A DNA stretch of 64,000 bases from Streptomyces sp. ICC1 (GTDB lineage: Bacteria > Actinomycetota > Actinomycetes > Streptomycetales > Streptomycetaceae): NCBI RefSeq assembly GCF_003287935.1, contig NZ_CP030287.1, positions 2,198,267 to 2,262,266 on the forward strand, written 5' to 3'. The notes under the pieces were generated by a model. That model saw only the letters and a program-made list of their open reading frames with translations. It was not told the DNA's origin and made no database searches. Below are positions 27,286-34,740 of the stretch, in pieces (position 1 is the stretch's first letter; each line of letters opens with the position of its first letter). Position numbers and translations under genes: made by a program.

Positions 27286-28251
27286 ATGGGCGAGATGTAC
27301 CCGCCGATCGAGCCGTACGACGAGGGAATGCTCGACGTCGGCGACGGCAACCTCGTGCACTGGGAGGCCTGCGGCAATCCCGACGGGAAGCCCGCGCTCG
27401 TCGTCCACGGCGGTCCGGGATCCGGATGCGGCCCGCAGGCGCGCCGGTTCTTCGACCCGGAGCGCTACCGGGTCGTCCTGTTCGACCAGCGCGGCTGCGG
27501 CCGCAGCACCCCGCACGCGAGCGATCCCGCGACCGGCATGCGGCACAACACCACGGCGCACCTGATCGCCGACATGGAGCGGCTGCGCGAGCACCTCGGC
27601 GTGGGGCGCTGGCTGCTGTACGGCGGCTCGTGGGGCTCCACGCTGATCCTGGCCTACGCGCAGCGCCATCCGGAGCGGGTGTCCGAGATCGTCATCCCGA
27701 GCGTCACCACGACCCGGCGCTCGGAGATCGAGTGGCTCTACCGGGGTGTCGGCCGGTACTTCCCCGAGCAGTGGGAGCGATTCCTCGCGGGGGCCGGCGG
27801 CATCCCGCGCGACGGGGACGTCGTGGCGGCCTACGCCCGCCTCGTGGAGCACCCCGACGAGGAGGTGCGCGCGCGGGCCACGGCCGACTGGTGCGCCTGG
27901 GAGGACGCGGTGCTCTCCGGCGAGACGAAGGGCGCCTCCCGGCCGTACGCCGGCCGGCCGCCGGCCGCCCGGATCGCCCTGGTCCGCATCTGCTCGCACT
28001 ACTTCTCCCACGGCGCGTGGCTGGAGGAGGGCGAGCTGCTGCGCGGGGCGCACCGGCTGGCCGGCATCCCGGGCGTCCTGATCCACGGGCGGCTCGACAT
28101 GGGCGGGCCGCTCGACACGGCGTGGGAACTCCACCGCGCCTGGCCCGGCTCGGAGCTCACGGTGGTCGAGGAGGCGGGCCACCTGGGCGGCGCGACGACG
28201 CGCGACCACGTGCTCCGCGCCCTGGACCGGTTCGCGGCCGGGAAGCGGTAG
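27286..28251 (+). CDS. pip: Prolyl aminopeptidase (proline iminopeptidase, S33)
   Basis: 321 residues, alpha/beta hydrolase. Oxyanion motif HGGPGSG (41-47), nucleophile elbow GGSWGS with Ser115, catalytic Asp in the HGRLDMGGP region and His in EEAGHLGG. It removes N-terminal proline from peptides and is cytoplasmic (no signal peptide). The ATG at 27286 with GGAAGG upstream was chosen over an open but non-conserved N-terminal extension. Its stop codon lies in a 20-bp tandem repeat. Confidence 0.94.
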   Translation: MGEMYPPIEPYDEGMLDVGDGNLVHWEACGNPDGKPALVVHGGPGSGCGPQARRFFDPERYRVVLFDQRGCGRSTPHASDPATGMRHNTTAHLIADMERLREHLGVGRWLLYGGSWGSTLILAYAQRHPERVSEIVIPSVTTTRRSEIEWLYRGVGRYFPEQWERFLAGAGGIPRDGDVVAAYARLVEHPDEEVRARATADWCAWEDAVLSGETKGASRPYAGRPPAARIALVRICSHYFSHGAWLEEGELLRGAHRLAGIPGVLIHGRLDMGGPLDTAWELHRAWPGSELTVVEEAGHLGGATTRDHVLRALDRFAAGKR

Positions 28252-28281
28252 GCGCGGCCGGGAAGCGGTAGGCGCGGCCGG
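28234..28281. repeat. 20-bp tandem repeat across the pip stop codon
   Basis: GCGGCCGGGAAGCGGTAGGC is present as two exact copies (28234-28253, 28254-28273) plus a partial third. The stop codon of the aminopeptidase lies in the first copy, so the duplication did not change the protein. Confidence 0.85.
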
Positions 28282-28313
28282 AACCCGAGGCCCGGTCGGC
28301 GGCCCCGGGCCGG

Positions 28314-29054
28314 TCAGGCCTTCGGCGGGTGCAGCCGCCGGAAGTACGTCCAGCTCGTCTCGTTCGGCTCGGTCCACTTCTCCGGGGCGTGGGCGAACTC
28401 CGGGTGGTGGGCCTCGATGTAGGCGCGCGTGCGGTCCGGGACCTCGGCGTACGAGGCCAGCTTGCGGCCCCGGCAGTGGAAGGTGAGCCCGCCGGGGCGC
28501 TGCCCCTGCGCCATCCAGGGCAGCCAGGGGGACGTCCGGGTCCAGGACATGGTGGACGCGACGCTGGGCGCGTCGGTGGTCAGGACCGAGGCCGGTGCGA
28601 AGAACTGAAAGAGCTCCAGGGCCCGGTAGGTGTCGTCGGCCGAGTTCTCGGGGTACTGCGCGACCGGCAGCGGCGAGGGATAGGCCAGCGGGATCTCCAG
28701 GCTGAAGCACACCTGGTCGCCCAGCTCGGTCATGGGCACCGGGAAGGGCCGCCACCGCTGGTTCGCGGGGTCGTTCCAGACGTGGACCACCGGCTCGTCC
28801 TGCCAGGTCTCCAGGATCTCGCGGGTCTGCGGGTCGAGGTAGAAGGCGGCTTCGCGGGTGAGGAGTTGGTAGGTGCCCGGCGCTTCATCCCCGACCAGGC
28901 GGGCCACGTTGACGCCCTCGAAGCCGAACAGCCTCCGGTAGGGCTCGCCCGGGGCCCAGGAGTAGACGTCGCCCGTCCACCAGAAGGTGACCTCGGCGCC
29001 GTCGAGGGAGGCGCGGGTTCGGGCGAGGGCCTGGAGGAGATCTTCCGGAGTCAT
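28314..29054 (-). CDS. DUF1838 family protein
   Basis: 246 residues from an ATG at 29054. The DUF1838 pattern is visible: a lipocalin-like beta-barrel with WWTGDVYSWAPGEP, DPQTREILETWQDEPVVHVW and NDPANQRW. No signal peptide. The function of the family is unknown; some members lie near steroid or terpene catabolism. It is convergent with the aminopeptidase gene and divergent from a small monooxygenase gene. Confidence 0.78.
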   Translation of the reverse strand: MTPEDLLQALARTRASLDGAEVTFWWTGDVYSWAPGEPYRRLFGFEGVNVARLVGDEAPGTYQLLTREAAFYLDPQTREILETWQDEPVVHVWNDPANQRWRPFPVPMTELGDQVCFSLEIPLAYPSPLPVAQYPENSADDTYRALELFQFFAPASVLTTDAPSVASTMSWTRTSPWLPWMAQGQRPGGLTFHCRGRKLASYAEVPDRTRAYIEAHHPEFAHAPEKWTEPNETSWTYFRRLHPPKA

Positions 29055-29169
29055 ACCGGGTACTCTGCGCGGTCCGCCCGCCGCGGGCAAGGACCGGACC
29101 GGCCATGCGGGGAGGGCCGCACCGGAAAATCCTTTCCGCCGCCCGGAGTCGTCGATCTAGTCTCAGCGC

Positions 29170-29478
29170 ATGCCATCGACGGTTCGACTCATGATCATGA
29201 TCATGATCACCACGCTCCCGGGCCGCGGACGGGAGCAGGCCGCGGCGTACGAGCGCCTCGCGCCGGTGGTGCGGGCCGAAGACGGATGCCTGCGCTACGA
29301 CATGCACCGGGTGAGCGGCGATCCGGACCGGTTCGTGCTCCTGGAGGAGTGGGCGTCGAAGGCGGCGCTCGCCGCGCACGACGCCACCGCGCACATGGTC
29401 GAGGCCGACGCGGCCGCCCCCGCGTTCCGGGCCGGGCCCGCGCAGGTGGTCGAGCTCGACGCCGAACCGCTGGCCTGA
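29170..29478 (+). CDS. Antibiotic-biosynthesis monooxygenase (ABM) family protein, putative quinol monooxygenase
   Basis: 102 residues, a single dimeric alpha-beta barrel. Family signs: ERLAPVVRAEDGCLRYDMHR, FVLLEEWASKAALAAHDAT. Such YgiN-like enzymes oxidise quinols or quinone-type aromatics without a cofactor. The start region has a run of Met-Ile codons (ATGATC three times), so ATGs at 29191, 29197 and 29203 are alternatives; there is no clear ribosome site, so the message may be leaderless. Confidence 0.85.
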   Translation: MPSTVRLMIMIMITTLPGRGREQAAAYERLAPVVRAEDGCLRYDMHRVSGDPDRFVLLEEWASKAALAAHDATAHMVEADAAAPAFRAGPAQVVELDAEPLA

Positions 29479-29491
29479 GCGGACGCCCCGT

Positions 29492-30820
29492 TCAGCGCGG
29501 CGGGGTGCCCTGGCCCAGGAGTTCGATCTCGCGGGTGGCGCGCGGGGAGTGCACCCCCCGGTTGAGGGCCTCGGCCCGGCGCAGCTCGGCCGCGGCCTCC
29601 CGTTCGTGGCCGCCGAGCCGGTACAGGCGGGCCCGTTCCACGTGCGTGAGCATGATCGCGCGTTCCTGCTGCGCGGGGCGGGCGGCCAGCGAGGCGTCCA
29701 GCGCCTCGTGGGCCGCGCGGTGGTCGCCGAGCAGGCCGAGGACGACGGCCCGTTTGAAGTACAGGGCGGCCGGACGGTAGGTGTGGAAGGGGTCCGTGTC
29801 GCCCACGGCGCCGCCCTGCAGCCGGTCGGCGGTCTCGAGCCAGACCAGGGCCTGCTCCCGGTGACCGAGTGCGGCGTGCACGTGGGCCGCCTGGGCCGCC
29901 ACGAAGGCCCGTACGGCGGCGGGCGCGCACGGGGCGACCTCCAGTGCCCGGGTCACGTACGAGAGCGCGACGGCCGACTGGTTCTGGTCGAGGGCGTCCT
30001 GGCTGAGCATGCGCAGGGCGATGGCCTGCGTGGAGGGCTCCCCGGCCAGCTCCGCGAGGGAGGCGGCCCGGCTCAGGGTCCGGCGCGACGCGTCGAAGGA
30101 GCACTGGTCGGCGTAACTGCGGGCCAGGAGCAGGACCGTGCGCGCCGCGTGGCCGATCTCCAGCGCGGACAGGGAGCCGTCGCCCCGGGTGGTGAGCGCC
30201 GTGCGGAAGGTGCTCTGCAGGTACGCGAGGAGTACTGGCGCGGTGGCGTCCCCGCCGAGGGCGTCGATCTGGCCGGTGAAGAAGCTCTCGGCGGCCCTGC
30301 GGAGCTCGGTGTGGGAGAGGGCGGGGACCTGGCCGCCCTCCGCGTCGGCGGCGGCCGCGCCGCGCTCGTGCTTGCCGCCTTCGCCGCGTTCACCGCGTTC
30401 GCGCTGCTCGGGGACGCGGTGGGGTTCGCCTACCCCGGGTTGGCCTGCCCCGGGTTGGCCTGCCCCTGGTTCGCCCGCCCCGCCCCGGGGCCGGCGGTGG
30501 GGGTGCAGGCCGGGGACGGTGGCGAGCAGGTCCGCCGCCCGGGGCAGGCGGCCGGGGGCCGGGTCGTGGCCGGCCCGGTCCATCCCGATGTCGGCCGGGC
30601 CGACCGGCCGGTTCAGCCGGCCCGCGAGGATCTCGCAGAGCAGCCCGGGCACGGGGTCGCGCGGCGTGCTGCCGCGCAGCCAGTGGGCGACCGAGGTCCG
30701 GTCGTAGCCGGTGGTGAGGCCGGCCGCCTGCGCGCTCGCGTTGAGCCTTCGGGCCAGGGCCTCGTAGGTCCAGCCTGTTTCCCTGATCACGCGGTGCAGG
30801 AGGTGGTTGGAAGAGGGCAC
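29492..30820 (-). CDS. XRE-type regulator with TPR-like C-terminal domain
   Basis: 442 residues. N-terminal helix-turn-helix (about 1-70, with WTYEALARRLNA and DRTSVAHWLRG), a low-complexity linker of Gly-Ala-Gln-Pro repeats and charged residues (about 110-160), then an all-helical TPR-like region (about 170-442). A common Streptomyces regulator type; ligand and targets unknown. Convergent with the ABM gene, 13 bp apart. Confidence 0.85.
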   Translation of the reverse strand: MPSSNHLLHRVIRETGWTYEALARRLNASAQAAGLTTGYDRTSVAHWLRGSTPRDPVPGLLCEILAGRLNRPVGPADIGMDRAGHDPAPGRLPRAADLLATVPGLHPHRRPRGGAGEPGAGQPGAGQPGVGEPHRVPEQRERGERGEGGKHERGAAAADAEGGQVPALSHTELRRAAESFFTGQIDALGGDATAPVLLAYLQSTFRTALTTRGDGSLSALEIGHAARTVLLLARSYADQCSFDASRRTLSRAASLAELAGEPSTQAIALRMLSQDALDQNQSAVALSYVTRALEVAPCAPAAVRAFVAAQAAHVHAALGHREQALVWLETADRLQGGAVGDTDPFHTYRPAALYFKRAVVLGLLGDHRAAHEALDASLAARPAQQERAIMLTHVERARLYRLGGHEREAAAELRRAEALNRGVHSPRATREIELLGQGTPPR

Positions 30821-31041
30821 GGCGGTGGTCCTTCCTTGCGATGCGGGTCGCTCGAGAAGGTTGCTTTGGCCTGTGAACCGCCTCGCGGGGACAAAGGTTG
30901 CGGGGCCGGGCCGTGGGGTGGGGTGCGTGCAACAGCTTCAACGCGTTCCGGCCACCGCCGCGGCCGCTCCCGCCCCGGGCGGCGACCGACCTGTGGACGC
31001 CAGGTTGACGCGGGCGGTGGCGGGCGGCAACCGTGGCCCGC

Positions 31042-32037
31042 ATGGGGATCGATCGCCGACTGCTCACGCTGCTGATATGCCTGGTGCTGGGCGGCGGGCT
31101 GACCGCTGCCGTGCTGGGGGCCGCGCGGGTGGGCGCCCCGCGCCCGGCGGCGGGCGCGGGCCCCCCGCCCGGCGACTTCGTGGACCTGTCCGAGGTCCCG
31201 CCGGGTCCCGCCGCGCCCCGGCCGAGCGGACCCGACGCCTCCACGGGCCGGGTGTCCGTGGACTGCGGCCGCAATGCCGAGGGCCACTACAACGAGGACA
31301 ACCTGGTGGTCTCGCCGGGACTGCGCTCCGGCGCCCACCACACCCACGCCTACGTCGGGAACCTGTCCACGGACGCCTTCTCCACCGAAGCCTCCCTGGA
31401 CGCGGCCGCCACCAGCTGCGCGGGCGGCGACCGTTCCACGTACTACTGGCCGGTGCTGCGCCGCACCGACCGGCCGGGCAGCGGAGCGCACGAGGGCTCG
31501 GCGGGCCACGGCAACGCGGGCCGGATCCTGCCGGAGGCCTCCGTGAACGTGGAGTTCATCGGCAGCCCGGTGAGCAAGGTGGTGGCGATGCCTCGGTTCC
31601 TGAACGCGATGACCGGCGACGCGGTGGCCCTCACCGCGGGCACCGACGCGGACGTGCGGGCCCGCTGGGGCTGTTCGGGCTCTCCCGACCGGTCCACCAC
31701 CCGCTACCCCCGCTGTCCGGCGGGCGAGCGCCTCACCCGCACGCTGGCCTTCCCCAGCTGCTGGAACGGTCTGGACACCACCAGCCCCGGGCACCGGTCC
31801 CACCTGCTCTTCCCGGCCGCGAACGGGGTCTGTCCGCAGGGCACCTTCCCGGTGCCCGAGCTGCGGATCTCGCTCGCCTACGACGTGCCACCGGGGGCGC
31901 CGATCGCGCTCGACTCCTTTCCCGAGCAGCGGCACAGTCCCAGGACGGACCACGCGATGTTCGTGAACGCGATGACCGGGCAGCGGATGGCGGACGTCGT
32001 GGACTGCCTCAACCAGGGCCGCACCTGCCGTACCTGA
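31042..32037 (+). CDS. Secreted or membrane-anchored DUF1996 protein
   Basis: 331 residues. An N-terminal hydrophobic helix (LLTLLICLVLGGGLTAAVLG) serves as signal or anchor, followed by a Pro-rich stretch. The DUF1996 core begins around SVDCGRNAEGHYNEDN and includes GLRSGAHHTHAYVGN, FLNAMTGDAVAL, FPSCWNG and DHAMFVNAMTGQRM. Conserved His and Cys residues suggest metal binding. Family function is unknown. A GTG at 31033 in frame is an alternative start. Confidence 0.85.
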   Translation: MGIDRRLLTLLICLVLGGGLTAAVLGAARVGAPRPAAGAGPPPGDFVDLSEVPPGPAAPRPSGPDASTGRVSVDCGRNAEGHYNEDNLVVSPGLRSGAHHTHAYVGNLSTDAFSTEASLDAAATSCAGGDRSTYYWPVLRRTDRPGSGAHEGSAGHGNAGRILPEASVNVEFIGSPVSKVVAMPRFLNAMTGDAVALTAGTDADVRARWGCSGSPDRSTTRYPRCPAGERLTRTLAFPSCWNGLDTTSPGHRSHLLFPAANGVCPQGTFPVPELRISLAYDVPPGAPIALDSFPEQRHSPRTDHAMFVNAMTGQRMADVVDCLNQGRTCRT

Positions 32038-32051
32038 CCGGCCGGGACCCC

Positions 32052-32107
32052 GTGACGCAGGTCACGTGAACCCGGCACCCCCGTGTGGCGTGTTGTGACA
32101 GCACCAC
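32052..32107 (+). promoter_or_regulatory. Inverted repeats in the ECF sigma promoter region
   Basis: GTGAC-GCAG-GTCAC (32052-32065) and GTGTGG-N13-CCACAC (32083-32107 approximately) precede the sigma gene. The first resembles a Crp-like half-site pair but with a 4-bp rather than the usual 6-bp spacer. Confidence 0.45.
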
Positions 32108-32134
32108 ACAAGCGAGGAAGACGGAGAGGGTGAG

Positions 32135-32716
32135 ATGGCCGGACCACTGTGGCCCCGCGCTCGGCGGGGCGGAGCCGACGAAGCACTGATCAAGTCGGTG
32201 TACGAGGAGCACGGCCACGCCCTGCTCGCCTACGCCACGCGGCTGACCGGGGACCGGGCCGCGGCCGAGGACGTGGTCCAGGAGACCCTCATCAGGGCCT
32301 GGCGCCACTCGGAAGTCCTCGTCAACGGGAAGGGTTCGGTGCGCGGCTGGCTGCTCACGGTGGCCCGCAACATCATCACCGACCGGTACCGGGCCAAGGC
32401 CGCGCGGCCGCCGGAGGTATCCGGCTCGCCGGCCCATCCGCCGGTGGAGGCGGACCATGCCGACGCCGTGGTCGACACGATGGCGGTACTGGGGGCCCTC
32501 GACCGGCTGTCCCCGGAACACCGGGACGTGCTGACGGAGTTGTACTACCGCCAGCGCAGCGTCGCCGAGGCCGCGGACACCCTCGGCATCCCGGCCGGCA
32601 CGGTCAAATCGCGCTCGCACTACGCGCTCAAGGCGCTCCGAGAGGCCTTCGGGGACGACAGACGAACGGGCGGGGCGCCCCGGCGGCCCGGCGGACTTCA
32701 GGAGGTGGTGGCATGA
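32135..32716 (+). CDS. ECF RNA polymerase sigma factor
   Basis: 193 residues. Region 2 (about 25-90: LLAYATRLTGDRAAAEDVVQ, RGWLLTVARNIITDRYR) and region 4 (about 115-175: LDRLSPEHRDVLTELYYR, LGIPAGTVKSRSHYALKALR). SigL-like. It is coupled by an ATGA overlap to a zinc-type anti-sigma factor gene, so it should be held inactive until an envelope or redox signal. The first 15 residues are basic and poorly conserved. Targets cannot be read here. Confidence 0.95.
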   Translation: MAGPLWPRARRGGADEALIKSVYEEHGHALLAYATRLTGDRAAAEDVVQETLIRAWRHSEVLVNGKGSVRGWLLTVARNIITDRYRAKAARPPEVSGSPAHPPVEADHADAVVDTMAVLGALDRLSPEHRDVLTELYYRQRSVAEAADTLGIPAGTVKSRSHYALKALREAFGDDRRTGGAPRRPGGLQEVVA

Positions 32717-33444
32717 ACCGGCAGCGGCACGAGGAGGAACTGCTCGGCCCGTACGTTCTCGGCGTCCTGGACGACGCGGACGTCCGCCGGGTCGAGGAAC
32801 ACGTGGAGGGCTGCGTGCAGTGCCGGCAGGAGGTGACCGCGTTGCGCGAGATGGAGGCGGCGCTGGGCGAGGTGCCGGCGGAGGCGTTCCTCGAAGGCCC
32901 GCCGCAGGGCGGGGACCTGCTGCTCCAGCGCACCCTGCGGCAGATGCGGCAGGAGGTCGCCGGGGCCCGCCGGCGCCGGACGGTGCTCGCCGGGGTGGCC
33001 GCCGCGGCCTCGCTGGCCGCCGTGTTCTGGGCCGGGACCCAGGTGGGCGGTGCGGACGGCGGACCCATCGCGCTGCCTCCGGTTCCGACGCCCACGGTCT
33101 CGGCGCAGCCGTCGCCGCCGGTGGGCGGGACCAAGGTGGCCTCCGCGACGGACGCGGGCACGGGCGCGCGGATGACCGTACAGGTGACGCCCGCCGCGAA
33201 GTGGGTACGGGTGCACGCGGCGGTGACGGGAGTGCGGGCGGGCGAGCGGTGCCGCCTGGTGGTGGTCTCCCGGGACGGTACGCGCACCACGGCCGGCAGC
33301 TGGGTGGTCGGCTCCGCGGAGCACGGCGAGGGCAAGGGCGCGGCGCTGGACGGTTCGGCGGCCGTGGACCCGGCGGACGTCCGGGCGGTCCTGGTCGAGA
33401 ACGAGTCGGGCAAGACGTTCGTGTCGGTCCCGGTGGCCGCGTAA
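32713..33444 (+). CDS. Membrane anti-sigma factor (zinc-finger ZAS type)
   Basis: 243 residues. The ZAS motif HVEGCVQC (His30, Cys34, Cys37) follows a helix with LLGPYVLGVLDD. A single membrane helix (about 88-108, VLAGVAAAASLAAVFWAG) leads to a Pro-linked extracytoplasmic domain (about 125-243). It binds the sigma factor encoded just upstream; the start overlaps that gene's stop as ATGA, which keeps the two at equal amounts. Confidence 0.94.
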   Translation: MNRQRHEEELLGPYVLGVLDDADVRRVEEHVEGCVQCRQEVTALREMEAALGEVPAEAFLEGPPQGGDLLLQRTLRQMRQEVAGARRRRTVLAGVAAAASLAAVFWAGTQVGGADGGPIALPPVPTPTVSAQPSPPVGGTKVASATDAGTGARMTVQVTPAAKWVRVHAAVTGVRAGERCRLVVVSRDGTRTTAGSWVVGSAEHGEGKGAALDGSAAVDPADVRAVLVENESGKTFVSVPVAA

Positions 33445-33532
33445 CGGGGCCGGGGGCCGTGCGGTGGCCCGTGCGGCCCTGGGCCCTGGGCCCTGGGCTC
33501 TCGGCCCTCGGCCCTCGGTGCGGGAACGTGAC

Positions 33533-33565
33533 GGAGCCCGGGAGCATGTCCAGCTCCCGGGCTCC
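33533..33565. terminator. Strong bidirectional terminator
   Basis: A perfect 13-bp stem (GGAGCCCGGGAGC and complement) with loop ATGTCCA. It separates the plus-strand sigma/anti-sigma operon from the minus-strand transcript that carries the tRNA-like RNAs. Confidence 0.85.
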
Positions 33566-33602
33566 AGCTTGCCACCCATTTGCGCACACCGGCGGCGTTT
33601 AA

Positions 33603-33710
33603 GAGCCGCGGATCATTTTGAGATCGACGTGTTCTGCCATTGAACTACAGCGGCACGAGAGAGCCGCCGAGGGGACTTGAACCCCCATCCGCCAATGTTC
33701 GCCCGCGCTC
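33603..33710 (-). ncRNA. Circularly permuted tRNA-like RNA B (Y RNA/YrlA-like topology)
   Basis: Read 5' to 3' on the minus strand: outer-stem strand GAGCGCGG (33703-33710); loop GCGAACAT; anticodon-stem 3' strand TGGCG (33690-33694); T-arm GGGGG-TTCAAGT-CCCCT (33670-33686); acceptor 3' strand CGGCGGC (33663-33669) plus T; linker CTCTCGT; acceptor 5' strand GCCGCTG (33648-33654); TA; D-arm GTTC-AATGGCA-GAAC (33631-33645); anticodon-stem 5' strand CGTCG (33625-33629); then 13 nt and outer strand CCGCGGCTC (33603-33611). All stems pair, with a few G-U. The T-loop and D-loop are canonical (Gly-tRNA-like D-arm), but the 3' half precedes the 5' half. RNA ends are not determined. Confidence 0.72.
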
Positions 33711-33736
33711 GGTCGATCCGGTGTTCGGCGGCGAAT

Positions 33737-33870
33737 ACTGAGACTGGAGCGAGAATCTGAGTTTGACGGGGCCGCCTCTACCGGACTTGGGCCACCCCCG
33801 CACGTGTGCGGGGGGAGGGATTCGAACCCCCACCTGACACCCCTGGATCAGCTTCAACATCAGTTTCAGC
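33737..33870 (-). ncRNA. Circularly permuted tRNA-like RNA A (Y RNA/YrlA-like topology)
   Basis: Minus strand, 5' to 3': outer strand GCTGAAACTG (33861-33870); second strand GAAGCTGA (33848-33855); TCCA; anticodon-stem 3' strand GGGGT (33839-33843); 7-nt variable loop; T-arm GGGGG-TTCGAAT-CCCTC (33815-33831); acceptor 3' strand CCCCCGC plus A (33807-33814); linker CACGT; acceptor 5' strand GCGGGGG (33795-33801); TG; D-arm GCC-13 nt with GG-GGC (33774-33792); G; anticodon-stem 5' strand GCCCC (33768-33772); GTCAAAC; TCAGATTC (33753-33760, pairs with GAAGCTGA, one mismatch); CAGTCTCAGT (33737-33746, pairs with the outer strand, one mismatch and one G-U). Same topology as RNA B, 26 nt away. Confidence 0.75.
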
Positions 33871-33886
33871 TTGCGCTCATCGCGCA

Positions 33887-33907
33887 CCCCCCGCTCGCGA
33901 CGGGGGG
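33887..33907 (-). terminator. Hairpin between the upstream gene and RNA A
   Basis: A perfect 7-bp stem (CCCCCCG and complement, loop of 7) begins 12 nt past the stop of the gene at 33920. It may be a terminator or a processing site separating the coding part from the RNA part of one transcript. Confidence 0.5.
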
Positions 33908-33919
33908 CGAATGTGGGGG

Positions 33920-34651
33920 CTACCTGAAGAGGTAGCCGAAGACCGCGTCTCCGATCCGCTGATCGGTGACCTCGGTGTTGTTCGCCTCCTCGCGGGCGAA
34001 CTTGACGGCCTGCTGGAGCTTCTCGACGCGGTCGAGGAGCTCGTTGACGCGGCGGGCGGGCAGCGCGCCGGAGAACTTCACCGTGGTCCAGTAGCCGACC
34101 GGCACGTCCTCGTAGTACACCTCGACCTGCGCCGGGTGCTTCTCCGTGGCCTCGGCCTTCACGTGGTTGCGCGGAACCTTCTTCGTGCGGATGGTCCGCA
34201 CGGGCTCCGTCTTCCAGGAGTCCGTCGAGGGGTCCAGGTTCCACGACTCGGAGGCGTCGAGCACCGGGAGCTTGCGCACGAAGGTGTGCAGGTCGGTGAG
34301 CTGCTTCTCGAGGAACAGCAGGTACGGGACGGGTACTTGGGGCAGCAGGACCGTGCCGTCGACCACCACGTCGGCGACCGCGGTCCGGTTCGCCCAGTCC
34401 TTCGTCGCGGTCACGTCGAAGAGCCGCGTCAGGGTCCCGGCGGTCGCCCGCAGGGCGTCCTCGGCCTTGACCTGCACCCGCGTGGACTCGGGCGGCAGCT
34501 GCTCGCCCTCCTCGTCCTTGGGCTGGTAGGTCCGGGAGATGCCGGCCAGCAGGGCGGGCTTCTGCACGTCCTGGTGAGCCTGGGTGAGCTCCTGGAGGGC
34601 CTTGGACTTGACGCCCTTTTCGACTGCGATGATCTGATTCAGCTTCGGCAC
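33920..34651 (-). CDS. Conserved-looking protein of unknown function beside tRNA-like RNAs
   Basis: 243 residues, soluble, no signal peptide or membrane helix. Begins MPKLNQIIAVEKGVKSKALQ with a helical N-terminus; the middle (about 85-190) is mixed alpha/beta and Trp/Val-rich (VPVPYLLFLEKQLTDLHTF, QVEVYYEDVPVGYWTTVKF). The C-terminal helix (about 205-225, RVNELLDRVEKLQQAVKFAR) looks like a short coiled coil. I recognise no TROVE, HEPN, ligase or nuclease motif. It is the only gene co-directional with the two permuted tRNA-like RNAs, which start 50 bp after its stop, so a ribonucleoprotein partnership is plausible but unproven. Confidence 0.8.
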   Translation of the reverse strand: MPKLNQIIAVEKGVKSKALQELTQAHQDVQKPALLAGISRTYQPKDEEGEQLPPESTRVQVKAEDALRATAGTLTRLFDVTATKDWANRTAVADVVVDGTVLLPQVPVPYLLFLEKQLTDLHTFVRKLPVLDASESWNLDPSTDSWKTEPVRTIRTKKVPRNHVKAEATEKHPAQVEVYYEDVPVGYWTTVKFSGALPARRVNELLDRVEKLQQAVKFAREEANNTEVTDQRIGDAVFGYLFR

Positions 34652-34699
34652 ACCCCGAACCTAACAACCGCGCGCCGCACGCACATCCGATTTAACGGG

Positions 34700-34734
34700 C
34701 GCCCGCGCCCCCTCGGGCCGAGGGGGCGCGGGCG
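34700..34734. terminator. Terminator of the P450 operon
   Basis: A perfect 17-bp GC stem (CGCCCGCGCCCCCTCGG and complement), loop GC or slightly larger, is followed in the minus direction by TTAAAT. It begins 7 bp after the CYP154 stop. Confidence 0.9.
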
Positions 34735-34740
34735 TCGGGG

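Noticed and set aside
33603..33870. Ordinary tRNA genes, or a two-piece tmRNA, at this position
   Set aside because: The T-arm and acceptor 3' strand precede the D-arm on the only strand where both fold, so no standard cloverleaf exists. A two-piece tmRNA would need a tag-reading frame and a long spacer; the linkers are only 5 and 7 nt.
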